From the NCBI GenBank assembly GCA_027186245.1, contig CP114486.1, positions 11,050,501 through 11,114,500 on the forward strand: a DNA stretch of 64,000 bases, in the 5' to 3' direction. Source of the DNA: Coriaria nepalensis. Its lineage: Eukaryota > Streptophyta > Magnoliopsida > Cucurbitales > Coriariaceae. The notes beneath the pieces are model-generated. The model did no database searches, was not told where the DNA came from, and saw nothing but the letters and a program-made list of their open reading frames with translations. Of the stretch, positions 10,561-22,399 are shown piece after piece (within the stretch, counting starts at the first letter, position 1; the number at the start of each line of letters is the position of its first letter). Position numbers and translations under genes: made by a program.

Positions 10561-13330
10561 ATGTGGGGTACAGTAACTTAGGTAACACGTAATTGTTTGT
10601 ATGATTTTTTTGGAGGTTTATTTTTAATTATAAAGGATATATTGGGCAGATTAATTTATTTCAATTATTAATTATTAATTATTATATTAATTGTATATAT
10701 AATTAAAATATATTAATTTATTGCCTCTTTATAATTATTTAAAATTTTGTACGTACTTAAATAAAAATAATCATAAATCCTTTACGTGAAGTAGATAAAA
10801 CTTATTTTAATAGGTAATTATCTCAAAATACGTGAGATATAATTTCAATTTTATTTCTATATATAATATATATATATATATATAATATAATTGACTATGA
10901 CTTAAACTTAATCCCATCCACAAAATTAAATGAATCAAATTGGTTAAGCAATCGTTGATTTATTAGGACAATACATACTTAATGTAGTAATTACATGATT
11001 TATTGCGAACGTGTTCACTTATCTTCAGTCATATCTAACTTTCATTCCAATCATTCTCTCAATCTTGTTTACTCTCTTCTCAGGTTTCCTCTCTCTCATA
11101 CCTACCTAAACTTTCAATGTCACTCAAAAGTTTAATTCATTAATAAATGAAACAATAAAAGGGCTACAGTTACAAAATGGTTACGTATTTATCGAATTAA
11201 ATCATATCATATATTATATTATTTAATTACATAATTACACATCGGTAGCAACTCGTACCGACTTCCGATAACAATCCGAGTCCATATATTATTGAATTTG
11301 GGTAACTGGATGTGTGATAAAAAATGATTATTAATTGTTGTATTAAATTGAGCCCAATATAAAGCCCGTACCTACCTAAATCCTAATCTAAAATGACCCA
11401 AGTTGTAGAAGTCTTCAATTTTTAACTCAGCCCACCAAGGCCCACGACGAACAATTACCGAATTTTAAAATAATAAATTTTTATTTATAATTGTGTAAAT
11501 TTAAATTGAATATTATAAAGTCTAAATTAAAAAAGAATTTAACTACTTTTAAAATATATACATCAAATTATAAAATAATTTATGATTAAATCATATTAAA
11601 TATTTAATAGAAAAAAAAAAACATAATTTGATATAATAATTGATTAAAAAAGCACCCTTAACTAAAACAAGAACTAAAACAAATGGGTTCCGATTGAGAA
11701 TCTACCAGTTTTCTACGTGGGGGCTCAGTAACCATATGGTTCTTACCTATAGATCAGTGTCCAATTGCCACGTTGCAATACATCGGCTCCACAAGCTTCG
11801 TTTGTCTCAGTTTGACCATTAGATATCCACGTGGCTGCTCTGACAATTTCTATTTTTGGTTCCACACTGACTCTTGACGAGAAAAAGGCCGTGTCTTTTA
11901 AGTTTCTGAGAGTCAGTTTCATAGACTTTCTTCGATTCAATATATATATATATATATATATATATCTCTTCGGAGACTTTCTAAGTTAAAAAAAATAATA
12001 ATAATAAAAAGGTAAAAATACCACTCTTTATGTTTTCACTTGATTTTTGCCCAGTTAGGAAAATTATAGTTACTCAGCTAACGTCAAACCCTGGAACAAT
12101 TAAAAAAAACAAAACCTACGTTGACACTGGAATTTTAAGTATGCTGCAAAAGTTGATTATATATAATTAAATTAATTGATTAAATTAAATATTAAATCAA
12201 TTGATTAAATATAAATTTTAGTTGAGTTAGGATTAATTTTGGTTGAATAGATTTAATTAAAATTCTTTTTCTTTAAAAAAAATTAAAATATTATAATGAT
12301 TGATATGATACTATGAAAAACAACGGTACATCGCTTCTACAAGAATTATTTGTGGTTTAATCTCTAATATCCGGAGAAAAGATAAATCAAGATCTATGAG
12401 GTTGGGTTAAAAGGGACAGGGGTGGCTAACCATGGCAATTGCTCGTGTGAGTCAGCGGGTCGACTGCGGGGGTAGCTACTAGCGTCCATAGCTGCTCGTT
12501 GGGATGGTCTTCAGTCATTAGGTAAGTTGCTTGATTTTACCTCATTTTTGTCTCGTTTGAGTGCCAAAATTCAAATTTTTGAAGTTTTTAACTTATTCTA
12601 TGATTATCCATTAGGATTTTCTATCAACCAATCTTCCATGGGTCGGCTTCCTGGGTTAGTTGACTTGGCCGAAACTTGGCTTATTCCAACTTATTTCATC
12701 TTTTTCTTATCTAATTTTGATATTTTCTTATTAGGATATTCTTTCCAAACCTTCTCATGCAAAAATAATAAGTTTATGCAATAATCAGCTAGTCGGCATA
12801 TTTTGGCCAATTTAGTCATATTTCAGCATATTTATTGATATTTGAGTAACTTCTTTTAGGTTTCCTTTTTTGTCATCTGAAACTTATCAAAATGATAATT
12901 TTGACGTCAACACAAAATAGAGTTAATAAATTTAATTTCTTGTCGAAGATGTAGATCTCTCATTTCAATTCCCTTACTTTAATTATTGTTCTTTATTCGT
13001 TCATCTCAAAACTTTAATTCCGTAGTTGTTTATTTTAATTAATTTAGTAGTAGTTAGTTAAATTTTATCGATACATTAAAAAAAAAGAATCTAGATTAAT
13101 TTTAATCTTTTCGTATATTTTTATGGAAGTTAGATTAATTTCCTTAATTTGTATTTTCTTTTAGTGTGAAATCTGAAAGTATATATGTTCATCAAACCAA
13201 TCGAATTTTGACTTGATAGGATAAATATATTTACATTATACTACCTTTATGTGAATATTAACAAAATAATAAATATTATTTTTAATTATTATCATGAAAG
13301 TCAATTGTAATTTATCATGTTTATTAATAT
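10561..13330. other. AT-rich intergenic region
   Basis: No coding exon is supported. TA runs occur at about 10866-10885 and 11939-11966. Two more GGCCCA-type words lie near 11430-11445. A GC-richer piece at 12420-12530 ends in a donor-like tag|gtaagt but has no recognisable protein. Confidence 0.5.
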
Positions 13331-13479
13331 TGTTGGAATTAATATCTTAAGCTTTATAAAATACATATCATGATAAAGTCAAATATCTTAAGTTATGCAT
13401 TTGAAGTCATGATAGAGATTATGCTGATTGAGACTCAAACAACTTAAGACTTAAGACACAAATTCTTCATTGTCATAGG

Positions 13480-14085
13480 ATTATTGAGAATGAATAGTGA
13501 TGATCCAGATAGACAATCACGTAGTTCATCACTTAAAGTGTTTAGGGTAGCCGATCTCATGACTATTGATATTAGTGAAACATTATGATAATTATATATG
13601 CGCTTAGTAGAGAATACATATACTGAACGTGATACTTAAATAATTTTTAATAGTAAAAAAATTAATTATAAATGATAATTATCTAGTAACTATATTATAT
13701 GTGGTATTTAGATTTGAGATCATTATAATATCTTATATGCCGGTCTTACACTTTGACATCATTTCAATAAGCCCTAGCCAAGGATGAAAACAAAGTGAAC
13801 GTTGGGTATAAGATGTTGTATATGAAGGTTGTGAATGATCAAGATTGAATCCATTACTTCCATATTTAGAAATAAGTCCTATAAATTATATTATATATTG
13901 AATAAGAAATCTTTACAAAGTAGTATAGTATGAAATGAGTTTCAATATTCATTGTTGATATTCACTAAATATATAATAGTTCATATGATTTTTCTCTTAG
14001 GTGTTAACAGTTAACCTATGTCTTGGGACAATTTAAGATATTGGCAAGATGATAACTTCTCATCTCTAGGAAAGTCTTGACCAGA
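13480..14085 (+). mobile_element. Copia LTR fragment (copy D), + orientation
   Basis: It aligns by eye with the reverse complement of the LTR at 25656-27800. Shared blocks in order are 'gatgatccagatagacaatc', 'ccgatctcatgactattg', 'gataattatctagtaact', 'ctttgacatcattt', 'cctagccaaggatgaa', 'gaataagaaatctttac' and 'ggaaagtcttgacc'. The LTR may start at TGTTGGAATTAATA near 13332. It is a fragment with no internal element sequence attached, and it is the only copy of this family in the window on the + strand. Confidence 0.65.
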
Positions 14086-14636
14086 TTAATTGAATCTTGT
14101 TTTTCCTAAAAAATTGGATCGATTTGATTAAGTTCCTTAGGAAGAATCGAGTCGATTCGATTTAGATATCCCACAAATAAATTGGATCGTTTTAATTGAT
14201 TTCTCACAAAAAAAAAATGAATTACTTTGATTTTTTTTTTCCAATAAATCGGATCGGGTTTTGTTTTGTTTTGATATTAATTTGCTATTTTTTCAAAAGT
14301 GAAAAATGAAAATTTGTATTATAAAATATAATAAAAAATTAATAGAGAAAACTAAAAATAATAAAAAATGATTTGAGAAATAAGAAAATCTCATTTAAAT
14401 TATATAAAAATTAAAAAATTACAAAAAATTATATAAAAACGAATTTATATAAACCGTATTCAGAAACTAAAAACTGATTTTACCTTTTAAAAAAGAAAGA
14501 GAGAATACATTTTTTAGTTTTTTTTTTCCCTTGCAAAAAGATAAATATATCCTATATTTCTATCTTCATGACCTTTTTATTATTATATATGTAAATATAA
14601 AAGAATAATTTTAGATTTACAAAAAAGTAAGAATCA

Positions 14637-14643
14637 ATAAAAA

Positions 14644-14690
<47 letters not shown>
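14637..14690. repeat. poly(A)-(TA)n microsatellite
   Basis: About 24 A followed by about 14 TA units. It lies roughly 380 bp before the MAPKKK start codon, in the likely distal promoter. Confidence 0.85.
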
Positions 14691-14695
<5 letters not shown>

Positions 14696-14915
14696 GTAAA
14701 GTCCGAGGATGCCCTTAGATCAACTGCTAAACTCATAAAGTCTACCCTATACTTACCCCCTAATAATTCATTCTTTTATGGTGGCTTAATTTAAATTTTC
14801 TACCGTTAAAAATAGAGGAACGAATAATAATAAACAAGGTCGATTTATAAAAAGTCAGGAAGGCAGTCTTCTATTTCCATTATCCCCTTGACTTGCTGTA
14901 AGATTGACCTCTCAA

Positions 14916-15089
14916 ATGGAGACGTCCTTCCCGGTGTGTATGGACGGACAATGTAAATCGCATTCTACTTATTACTCTCTCTCTCTTCTTCTTCTTCTTC
15001 TCAGACGCCCGACAATATCCTCGTCCCTCCCCTCACTTCTTCTCTCATCCTACAATGATCATTTTGCCTACAATGCGTTGGTTCTCTAG
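14916..15089 (+). other. Possible upstream ORF overlapping the MAPKKK start
   Basis: An ATG at 14916 opens a 57-codon frame that ends at 15089, just past the MAPKKK start at 15073, in a different frame. Whether the mRNA leader reaches this far is unknown; the CT-rich stretch at 14967-15001 looks like a leader element. If it is transcribed, it would be expected to lower translation of the kinase. Confidence 0.3.
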
Positions 15090-18000
15090 CATTTCCTTTA
15101 CTTCCACACACACGCCGGCGACGTCTTCTTCCCCGTCGTCGAAGGCGGCGGATACACCCTCCACCGGCATAGGTCGCGAGAGTCCGAGGCGGAGGAGCAA
15201 GAGCAGCGGAGGCGCATGCGATGACCGTCATTACCGACGAGGTATTTGGCCTTTTGGTGCTTCTAAGCCATGGCGACAGAAGAGGCACGATGTCCTCAGC
15301 GACGGTGAATTCACCACTGGTGGTGCTTCTTCTTCCAAATGGACGGGTATAGCCGCCGAGCCTGTGGCTCTTTCCCGTTGTCCGAGCAATTTCGAATACG
15401 CTTTGCCGCTTCCACTTCCGGAATCTCCCTGCGATATCTCTCCGCGTAAATCAGAGGTTTTCGTGAATTTGAATTTTTCCGGCGACGGTGATTGCCCTCT
15501 CCCATCGCCCAAGGACGTGCCTACGAAAACTGTGGAGCAGCGCGATAGGGATATTGATTTGACCAGAGCTACTCATAAGATTGGGGATGGAGATTTATCT
15601 CACACTCCTACCAAAAGGTATTGATTCTCTTTCTAATGCCTTAAGTTTTTCATATTACAAAATTGACTTCGATTTTTCGTTGATCGTCTTGAGAATTATA
15701 CAATCAACTATTTAATTTTCATTTTGTTTACCAATTCCTGCGGAAATGAGTTGAAGAAGAAAGTTCAAACCATTGTGTCTTGACTGTTGCCTATTGTCTT
15801 GTGCTTGTGCCTATACATAGCTGCGATATGCCTGATACCACATAGATCAGTTACACTTGCAAGCCTGGAATAATTGATGTAATCCTTCATTTCCATAAGT
15901 ATTAAATATTCACTTTAATGACAACTTTCTTGTGTCTAATCCCCCAAAACCAGTCCGTATTCATATCAAGAAAGACCTGTAAAAAAGGATCATGGTGAAT
16001 CAAAGGCCTCTAGGAATCGGAATCAGTCCTCGGGAAGATCTCCAAAGAATTTCCGGGTTAAAGTACCTGTTTGGAGTGCTTTCCCTACCACTTTAATAAG
16101 TCCTAATACCAGCCCTCCAAGAATGAGGGCTAGCGATTCACTGTCATTCTATTACTCGGCTCCTAATAAAGGCTTTCAAACCTGGTCTGCGCCTGAAAAT
16201 CCATCATCACCAGTAAATCCAGGGGTATCTCCCCCTAGATTCTATCATCGCTCTTCAATTAGCACTGATAATTCTCCTTTACAAAGCCCACAAGGGAGAA
16301 GTCCACATGGATTTATTGTCCATCCATTACCTCTTCCTCCTGGAGGGTCATTGCCTTCACCATCAGCTCATACAAGCCAAGTTACAGCTAAGCTGGAGGC
16401 TTTGCAAATAAAAAATAACTGGCAGAAAGGAAAGCTTATTGGACGTGGCACATTTGGAAGCGTGTATGTAGCTACCAACAGGTGCATAAGTTCCTTGTAC
16501 ATTTTATACTTCTTTCTTTGCTTCAGTAACACTAATTTTATATTTTTATTTTCCTCTGACCTCTCTTTTTTAACAGAGAAACAGGGGCTCTATGTGCAAT
16601 GAAGGAAGTTGAATTATTTCCTGATGACCCAAAATCTGCGGAGAGTATAAAGCAGTTAGAACAGGTTATTTTCATGTCCAAAAATGTACCAGTTACCTGA
16701 TAGGTTTATATTTCTTTGGTATATAATATTATTACCTTGATGTCCCGACAGGAACTTTCGGAATGAATACCAACGTTCTGTTTCCTCACGCCTTGTTTTT
16801 TGTTGCTGCCATTTGTTTCAGGAAATTAAAATTCTTAGCCAGCTGAAGCATCCAAATATTGTCCAGTATTATGGTAGTGAAACAGTGAGTGATTCCTGTG
16901 TTGCACACTTTGGTATTTATTGTCAAAGTTGTCTACCTGTTACTCTTAGAAATAATGAATAAAAGTAATTGTTTTGCATGTGCAGGTTGATGATAAATTT
17001 TACATATACCTTGAGTATATTCATCCTGGTTCGATAAATAAATATGTTCGTGAACATTGTGGAGCAATAACAGAATCAGTTGTTCGAAATTTTACTCGCC
17101 ATATTCTCTCCGGGTTGGCTTACTTGCATAGCACAAAGACCATACATCGGTAACGAACTTTTTTGATATGATGCATTGTATCAAAGTGAGAATCAATTAC
17201 CAAATGATTTATAATCCGGGAATCTGTATTTTCCATCAGAACATGTATCAATATGTCAGATGGCTTACAACAGTTTTTGGAATTTATTCAATTCTTCTCT
17301 GAAACCTCTACTTAGTAATTACAGTTAATATCTTTCTGGTTCATATTTTAGGGATATCAAAGGAGCTAATCTGCTTGTTGACTCGTGTGGGGTTGTCAAG
17401 CTAGCCGACTTTGGGATGTCTAAACATGCAAGTCTTGCGTACCTTAATACTTCATTTTTTCTTCATGTTCTGACCCACCTTTTCATTTCGTTTCTATGCA
17501 ATGAATTGCTAATGTGCAGATGTGAAATTAAACCACAACTACATGATCTTGTTTGGTCCTTTTCTTTTATTCGGTTTTTATGCAATATTGTTTGCCTTTT
17601 TATTTTTCTGAAGATTTAAAACTTTATCTTCGCGCTTGACCCATTTTGGGTTTTTTATTTTCCCCCTCAGCTTACCGGAGTAGCAGCTGAGCTCTCTCTG
17701 AAGGGAAGTCCATACTGGATGGCCCCTGAGGTATATTCCTTTCCTCGCTTTCGCATTAAATATGTTAAACCCGAAGTCCTGATACTGAGTTGATATATTT
17801 CTTGCAGCTCATGCAAGCTATAATGCAGAAAGATAACCACCCCGACCTTGCTTTAGCCATAGACATATGGAGTCTTGGCTGTACAATTATCGAAATGCTC
17901 ACCGGAAAGCCTCCTTGGAGTGAGTTTGAAGGGGTAAGCTTCTGACCCAAGGCATAGCCTGAAAAAAAATAGAAAAATTATGAGAATATTACTAATTATA

Positions 18001-18731
18001 TTATTACTATTGTTATGTTTTTTTTTTTAAATTGGCCAAAGACTCTTATACCATTTTCAGGTAGCAGCCATGTTTAAGGTAATGAGAGATACCCCACCCA
18101 TACCTGACTCATTATCAAGCGAGGGCAAGGATTTTCTCAGATGCTGCTTTGAAAGAAACCCAGCAGACAGGGCTACCGCCTCTATGCTTCTAGAACACCA
18201 GTTTGTCAAAAACTCGTCCCGCCCAGATATCCCCACTTCCATCCATGAATCAATCGGGATAACAAACTTGACGGTAAATCGCAAATGCAAATAGCTCTAC
18301 AGCTTTTGTGACAATTACTGCTATTTATTTAACTGAATATCCTTATAAAATCACATTGACAGGATAAACTCTCTAGTCCAAGAGAGCAGTCCCCAAGCAT
18401 GCAAATAGCGATGGGAAATACAGGGGTTGAGAGGTAAGGTACTTACTACTTACCCTTCCATTCACTTTTTATCATTTGTTCATTTAAATGAATAAAGTCA
18501 TTAGCATTTATATATTTCTTAGTTTTGTTCTTTAGGGAAAGTGGGCAACAATCTCATTACCATGAGAATTCGGAACGTATAGTGACTGCCCGTCATTCTC
18601 CGCGTTCTACACTAGAGACACTTATTAGTTTATCTCCTCCTCGCCCAGTTCCTAAACTTTGTCCTCCCAGTCCTCCACGTTTGTGCAGCAATTGGAATCA
18701 TGTTGCTAAGAAGAATCAGATAATGGGATAA
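15073..18731 (+). CDS. MAPKKK5: MAPKKK5-like protein kinase (MEKK subfamily), 11 exons
   Basis: Exons: 15073-15617, 15954-16481, 16577-16664, 16822-16884, 16986-17149, 17352-17427, 17671-17730, 17808-17933, 18061-18273, 18363-18433, 18536-18731. Joined they give 709 aa with every phase consistent; Arabidopsis MAPKKK5 is about the same length. The N-terminal half is Ser/Pro-rich (MRWFSSISF start; [11 protein letters not shown] before the kinase). The kinase domain spans about residues 336-597: Gly loop [13 protein letters not shown], catalytic Lys in [35 protein letters not shown] and [12 protein letters not shown]. The C-terminal tail has RHSPRSTLE, also seen in MAPKKK5. The family phosphorylates MAPKKs, including in immune signalling. 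An in-frame ATG at 15055 would add six residues; I prefer 15073 because it gives the family start MRW. Intron 6 uses a GC donor. Confidence 0.93.
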
Positions 18732-19071
18732 ACTTATGGAGATGAGGAGAAGTGGGTTTTTTACGGATTAGAAATCTAAAAACTTTGTGTCGATGCTAGA
18801 GTGTTGCAATAATTGATAATGATATTGGCCTCAAAGTGTATAAAATATTGTTTCGTGGAATTTTAAGTTGGTAAAAAACTTCTCGCCCAGGAGATGGGAA
18901 TATATGATAATGCTACTGCTGCAATAATGAAACTGAAGTCGCACATGCAGTTTCCTTGCGTATGATGTATAGTACCGTATTTGCACTGATGGGGTTCGTA
19001 ATTGTTCTAATATTTGCTTGGTCACCAAAAAATTAAGACAATATGAAAAGTAAATTTCAGTAGATTCGAAC

Positions 19072-19145
19072 CGACCACAGTGGGAGTCGAACCCACGACC
19101 TTCTGATCCGAAGTCAGACGCGCTAATCCACTGCGCTATGCGGTC
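19072..19145 (-). tRNA. trnR-UCG: tRNA-Arg (anticodon TCG)
   Basis: On the - strand the 74 bases fold as a standard tRNA: acceptor stem GACCGCA / TGTGGTC (one G-T pair) with discriminator G, D arm containing AGCGCAGTGGATTAGCGC, anticodon stem TCTGA/TCAGA with loop CTTCGGA (anticodon TCG, reading CGA), and T arm GTGGGTTCGACTCCCAC. No intron. It lies about 340 bp beyond the MAPKKK stop on the opposite strand. A run of four T follows some 30 bases downstream as a possible polymerase III stop. Confidence 0.96.
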
Positions 19146-19202
19146 ATTAAATTTCATAATGTAAACTAGATTTTACAATCCAGATTTTTATGAGGTCAAG
19201 CA

Positions 19203-19582
19203 GGTACTGGTGTGGCGGTTGGTAATTCGGATGGTTTTTTGGTCGATATTGCTGGTGGAATCTTTATTCCATGGAAGTGTTGGATGGGGATGTTGTGAAG
19301 GATTGGAGATACTCTTCCATCGTGGATGAAATTAAAGATCTGAAATGTAGATGTGCAGGTTCTCGCTTTGTACTGATCGGAGGTGATGCAAACCCCGCCG
19401 CTGATTGGGTGGCTTCTGAGATCTTGAAAGGTAAGGATCCAGTTGATGGATGGGTGGCTTCTGAGATCGCGAAAGGTAAGGGTCCATTCTCCTCTATCAA
19501 TCGCAATGAAGTCGAATCTTCTGCCAAAAAAAAAAAAAACATACAGGTTATATTTAAAGAAACAAAAATGATGTCCAAATAA
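19203..19582 (+). pseudogene. RNase H-like (RVT_3 type) domain fragment
   Basis: The frame starting near 19206 reads TGVAVGNSDGFLVDIAGGIF, resembling the first strands of plant non-LTR-type RNase H domains (GVVIRDSDG...). The frame then shifts, and from 19271 it gives VLDGDVVKDW, SSIVDEIKDLK and FVLIGGDANPAADWVASE, resembling the last part of the domain, where R-x-AN-x-AADW is typical. The middle is missing. The last 15 residues (ADWVASEILKGKDPV) are duplicated in tandem. It is a fragment of a retroelement or of an RNase H-like host gene. Family assignment rests on these motifs only. Confidence 0.5.
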
Positions 19583-19599
19583 AATTTTGGATGAAATTT

Positions 19600-21230
19600 T
19601 TTGTTTTATATGATGCAAACTATTTGGTATATCAAAATATATTATAAATATAAATATTATTTTTATATGATAAATGATATGATTAATAATAGTGATATTT
19701 ATAGTTGTGATAAAATTTATTGATGTGATCAATACAATATACATATTATAATATACATTTGGTAAAATTGAATCGATTCATTCAAAAACTATAATTGTTA
19801 GAGTGTTTTGATTTGGTTATTGATCTAATTTGGATAAAATTGAATATTCAATTTGGTTGGTGAATTTAGTGTCTACCCGACCTAGTTATCATCCGACCGG
19901 AATTTTTTTTTTTTGAAAAAAATTTGTCTCCTTCATTTGATGGATTTTAAGGGAACATTGTAATGTAATATTATGGATAGAGGGGCTAAAATGGGCCAGT
20001 CCATACACGAGCACAACACGGTTTTGTCATGTTGGCATAGCCGACATGATATGGCTATGTCCCTTATGTTAAAAGGATTAGTTATGTCACTTATGTGTTG
20101 TCATATTATTAACGTTACAACATAGTTTTATATAACGGGTTAAATTAATTATTTATTAGTATTTTATTAATCATTTTAAAATTTTTTTTTTACTTAATTT
20201 TTTTTTTTTTAAAGTATGGCCGGACCCATGGGCCTTAACGAGCCAGTGCCGAGCAGAATAGAACTTGCTGATTGTACCTGTGTCGTGTTGTGCTCTTGGT
20301 TTTAGGCATGGACATGGGCACGAGCATGACATTATTAGTGCCTACATGTTTTGCCACCTTTAATTATGGATTTCAAGAACGTATTTATATTATGCTTATA
20401 CTTTGTTTTATAATGTTATGAATTATGATATGAAGTATTATCATTAGCTATGGACATACTCACCTAAGAAATTACTCCAATTATTAGACTTCTCAAATTA
20501 AAGAAAAAATAAATCATTCACCCTATGATTATGATCAAATATAAACCATTGTCGATTCCGATCAAATCTAAGAGTATTCATATCAAGCTAGTTAAATATT
20601 TATATTAATTAAAATTTTAAAGAATATGAACCTATTTTATGAAAATAACTCCATATCAGATTAGCTACTTTTAACTTTTAATTAAAATTATAAAGATTCT
20701 TCAAATTTGAAGAGCTAAACTCATTTAATTATTACTTTCTTTCTCCATTAATTATTTAATGAAAATATAATAATAGTATTTAATTGATTTAAAGAATAAA
20801 ATGGAAAAAACTGATATGGAGTAATCAGAAAAGTTATTAGTTAAAATATTATATTAGCTAAAATTAAGTTAAATTTAAAAAATTATAAAAAAGCTACTGT
20901 GAATACTTTAAACCGTTAACTTGGTCGGTTTTCATTGAGTGTAGAGTCATTTTATTTGACAGCCAGGTGAAATAATTCTTCGTGAAACATATTTAAATGC
21001 CTTACAGTTTCGGCCTAACCAGCAAGTTCATATCACTATATTTTGGCCACATAGAGAGAAAAAAAGTTTATTTAAGAAGTAGAGGCAAAAAAGGTTAAAG
21101 ATTCTGTCGTTTTTAGTTGAGATGCAAATGGTAACATGTGACTAGATTGTTAAGAGTTATAGTGCTGCTACACATCATACCCCATTTTCTCCTCTTCACT
21201 CTTCCATTTCCATCTCATCCTCTTTGCTTG
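19600..21230. other. AT-rich intergenic region with an inverted-repeat element
   Basis: No coding exon is supported. The notable feature is an inverted repeat whose arms lie near 20000-20035 and 20272-20312. The rest is AT-rich with short tracts of T and A. Confidence 0.5.
20000..20312. repeat. Imperfect inverted repeat, possible MITE or hairpin element
   Basis: The left arm contains gtccatacacgagcacaaca; the right arm contains gtcgtgttgtgctcttgg and later ggcatggac, which is its imperfect reverse complement. Inner sequence also has GGGCC/GGCCC words. No clear target-site duplication could be seen, so the type of element is uncertain. Confidence 0.4.
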
Positions 21231-21260
21231 ACCTAACATTTTCTAGAGAGAGAGAGAGAG

Positions 21261-21350
21261 ATGGATCTGCTAGCTCCACAATCCATAGAGATTTCAAACA
21301 AGAGTTATGAGGCAAGAGATGGCGAGCAAGACACAGAAATCACTGAATGG
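21261..21350 (+). pseudogene. Orphan first exon (gene start cut off by retroelement)
   Basis: After a GA-rich leader, an ATG at 21261 opens a frame that reads MDLLAPQSIEISNKSYEARD then GEQDTEITEW and meets a donor-like TG|GTACTT at 21350. A TC-rich stretch just upstream looks like a plant leader. I do not recognise the protein and could find no matching downstream exon: within 250 bp the sequence turns into a gypsy-type LTR. It may be a disrupted gene, or a gene whose remaining exons lie beyond the inserted elements. Chance is possible for such a short frame. Confidence 0.35.
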
Positions 21351-21593
21351 TACTTTTTCTCTCCCTAATCCTGTTTTCCCAATATATGTTGATTTTATTT
21401 TATTTTCTTACTTCTTTCTTCTTTCTTCTTTTCTATGGGAGACCATTATTCATGCTTTTACGATTGCTTAGTGATTTGATTTGACTACTTGTGCTGCAAC
21501 TTTTGCTAGATGCATGAATCCATTATTTACAATCATACCCTAATATGCTCTTTCTCAACAATTGTCTAGTTCATAAGCTTTTTGATTTATATG

Positions 21594-22190
21594 TGTTGGG
21601 CTAAGATTTTGGTTGCTCTTAGTTCAGAACTTATAGTCATATAGGTGGCTGACCTGAGGGACATGGCGGATATTAGACCAAATGCCTTTGGCTCGAAGAA
21701 CCGCGGTGTAAGGTCGCTGAAGCTAAGAAGCCAAGGTTGATGCCCTCAGCACGTGTCTATGTAACCAAGCAGGTTATACAGTGACCCACTTGAGTCTAAG
21801 GTTGACCATGGCATTCGTCTATGTATCCTCAGTTTAAGACAGAGCACGAAGAACACAGCTAAAGAATTAAGAGATAAGCATAAGGTTCGCATAAGGTCCA
21901 TTTCTAACATCTAAGTATAGAGCATATCTATGTCATAGTAAAGGAATGGTGGCACTGCCACCGATAGTGGAGGAAGGAATAATCAGAGCTCTAAGCAATA
22001 AGAAGGAGACACGTGTAAGGGTGTCTAGGATTTCACACTCATACCATAGGTATATAAGCTAAAGAATACTTAGAGAATAAGGTAATAATTTCATGACACT
22101 TAAACTATCTCCATAAAATACCGTAAAGTTTCCTTAACTAACTTGATCGTCGAAGAGGGTTGGTCGACCATAACCCCTACCACTCCTTAT
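21594..22190 (+). mobile_element. Probable LTR of a Ty3-gypsy element
   Basis: It begins at TGTTGGGCTAAG and ends near the 'taacttgatcgtcg' words common at the 3' end of TAT/Athila-type LTRs. It has the composition of such LTRs and is followed by gypsy gag. The exact ends and primer site were not clear. Confidence 0.45.
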
Positions 22191-22399
22191 TTTGCCTAGA
22201 TAACTTGGAAGCTGAACAAGTGTAGGAGAACAATGAAAATCCTTAAGTTAAGGAGAAGGGCATAGGAAAAAATGCTTTTCCTCTTATTTCCAAAAATATG
22301 TGTAACTCGTTCCAGAAGTGATGGCTGAGGACTAGTCACACCACCTCTAACTCTAGTTTTGGGAATAGTGTTGTGGATGTATTGCATGCCATAGAAAGG

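Noticed and set aside
12420..12784. Possible short gene with an exon ending at tag|gtaagt and an 85-codon open frame
   Set aside because: The open frame is hydrophobic by base composition only, and no second exon or family match was found.
15231..15512. Open frames on the - strand inside MAPKKK exon 1
   Set aside because: They are shadows of the GC-richer first exon of the kinase gene.
18831..19157. 108-codon open frame on the - strand
   Set aside because: Its middle (SASDFGSEGRGFDSHCG) is the translation of the tRNA-Arg gene at 19072-19145, so it is not a protein.
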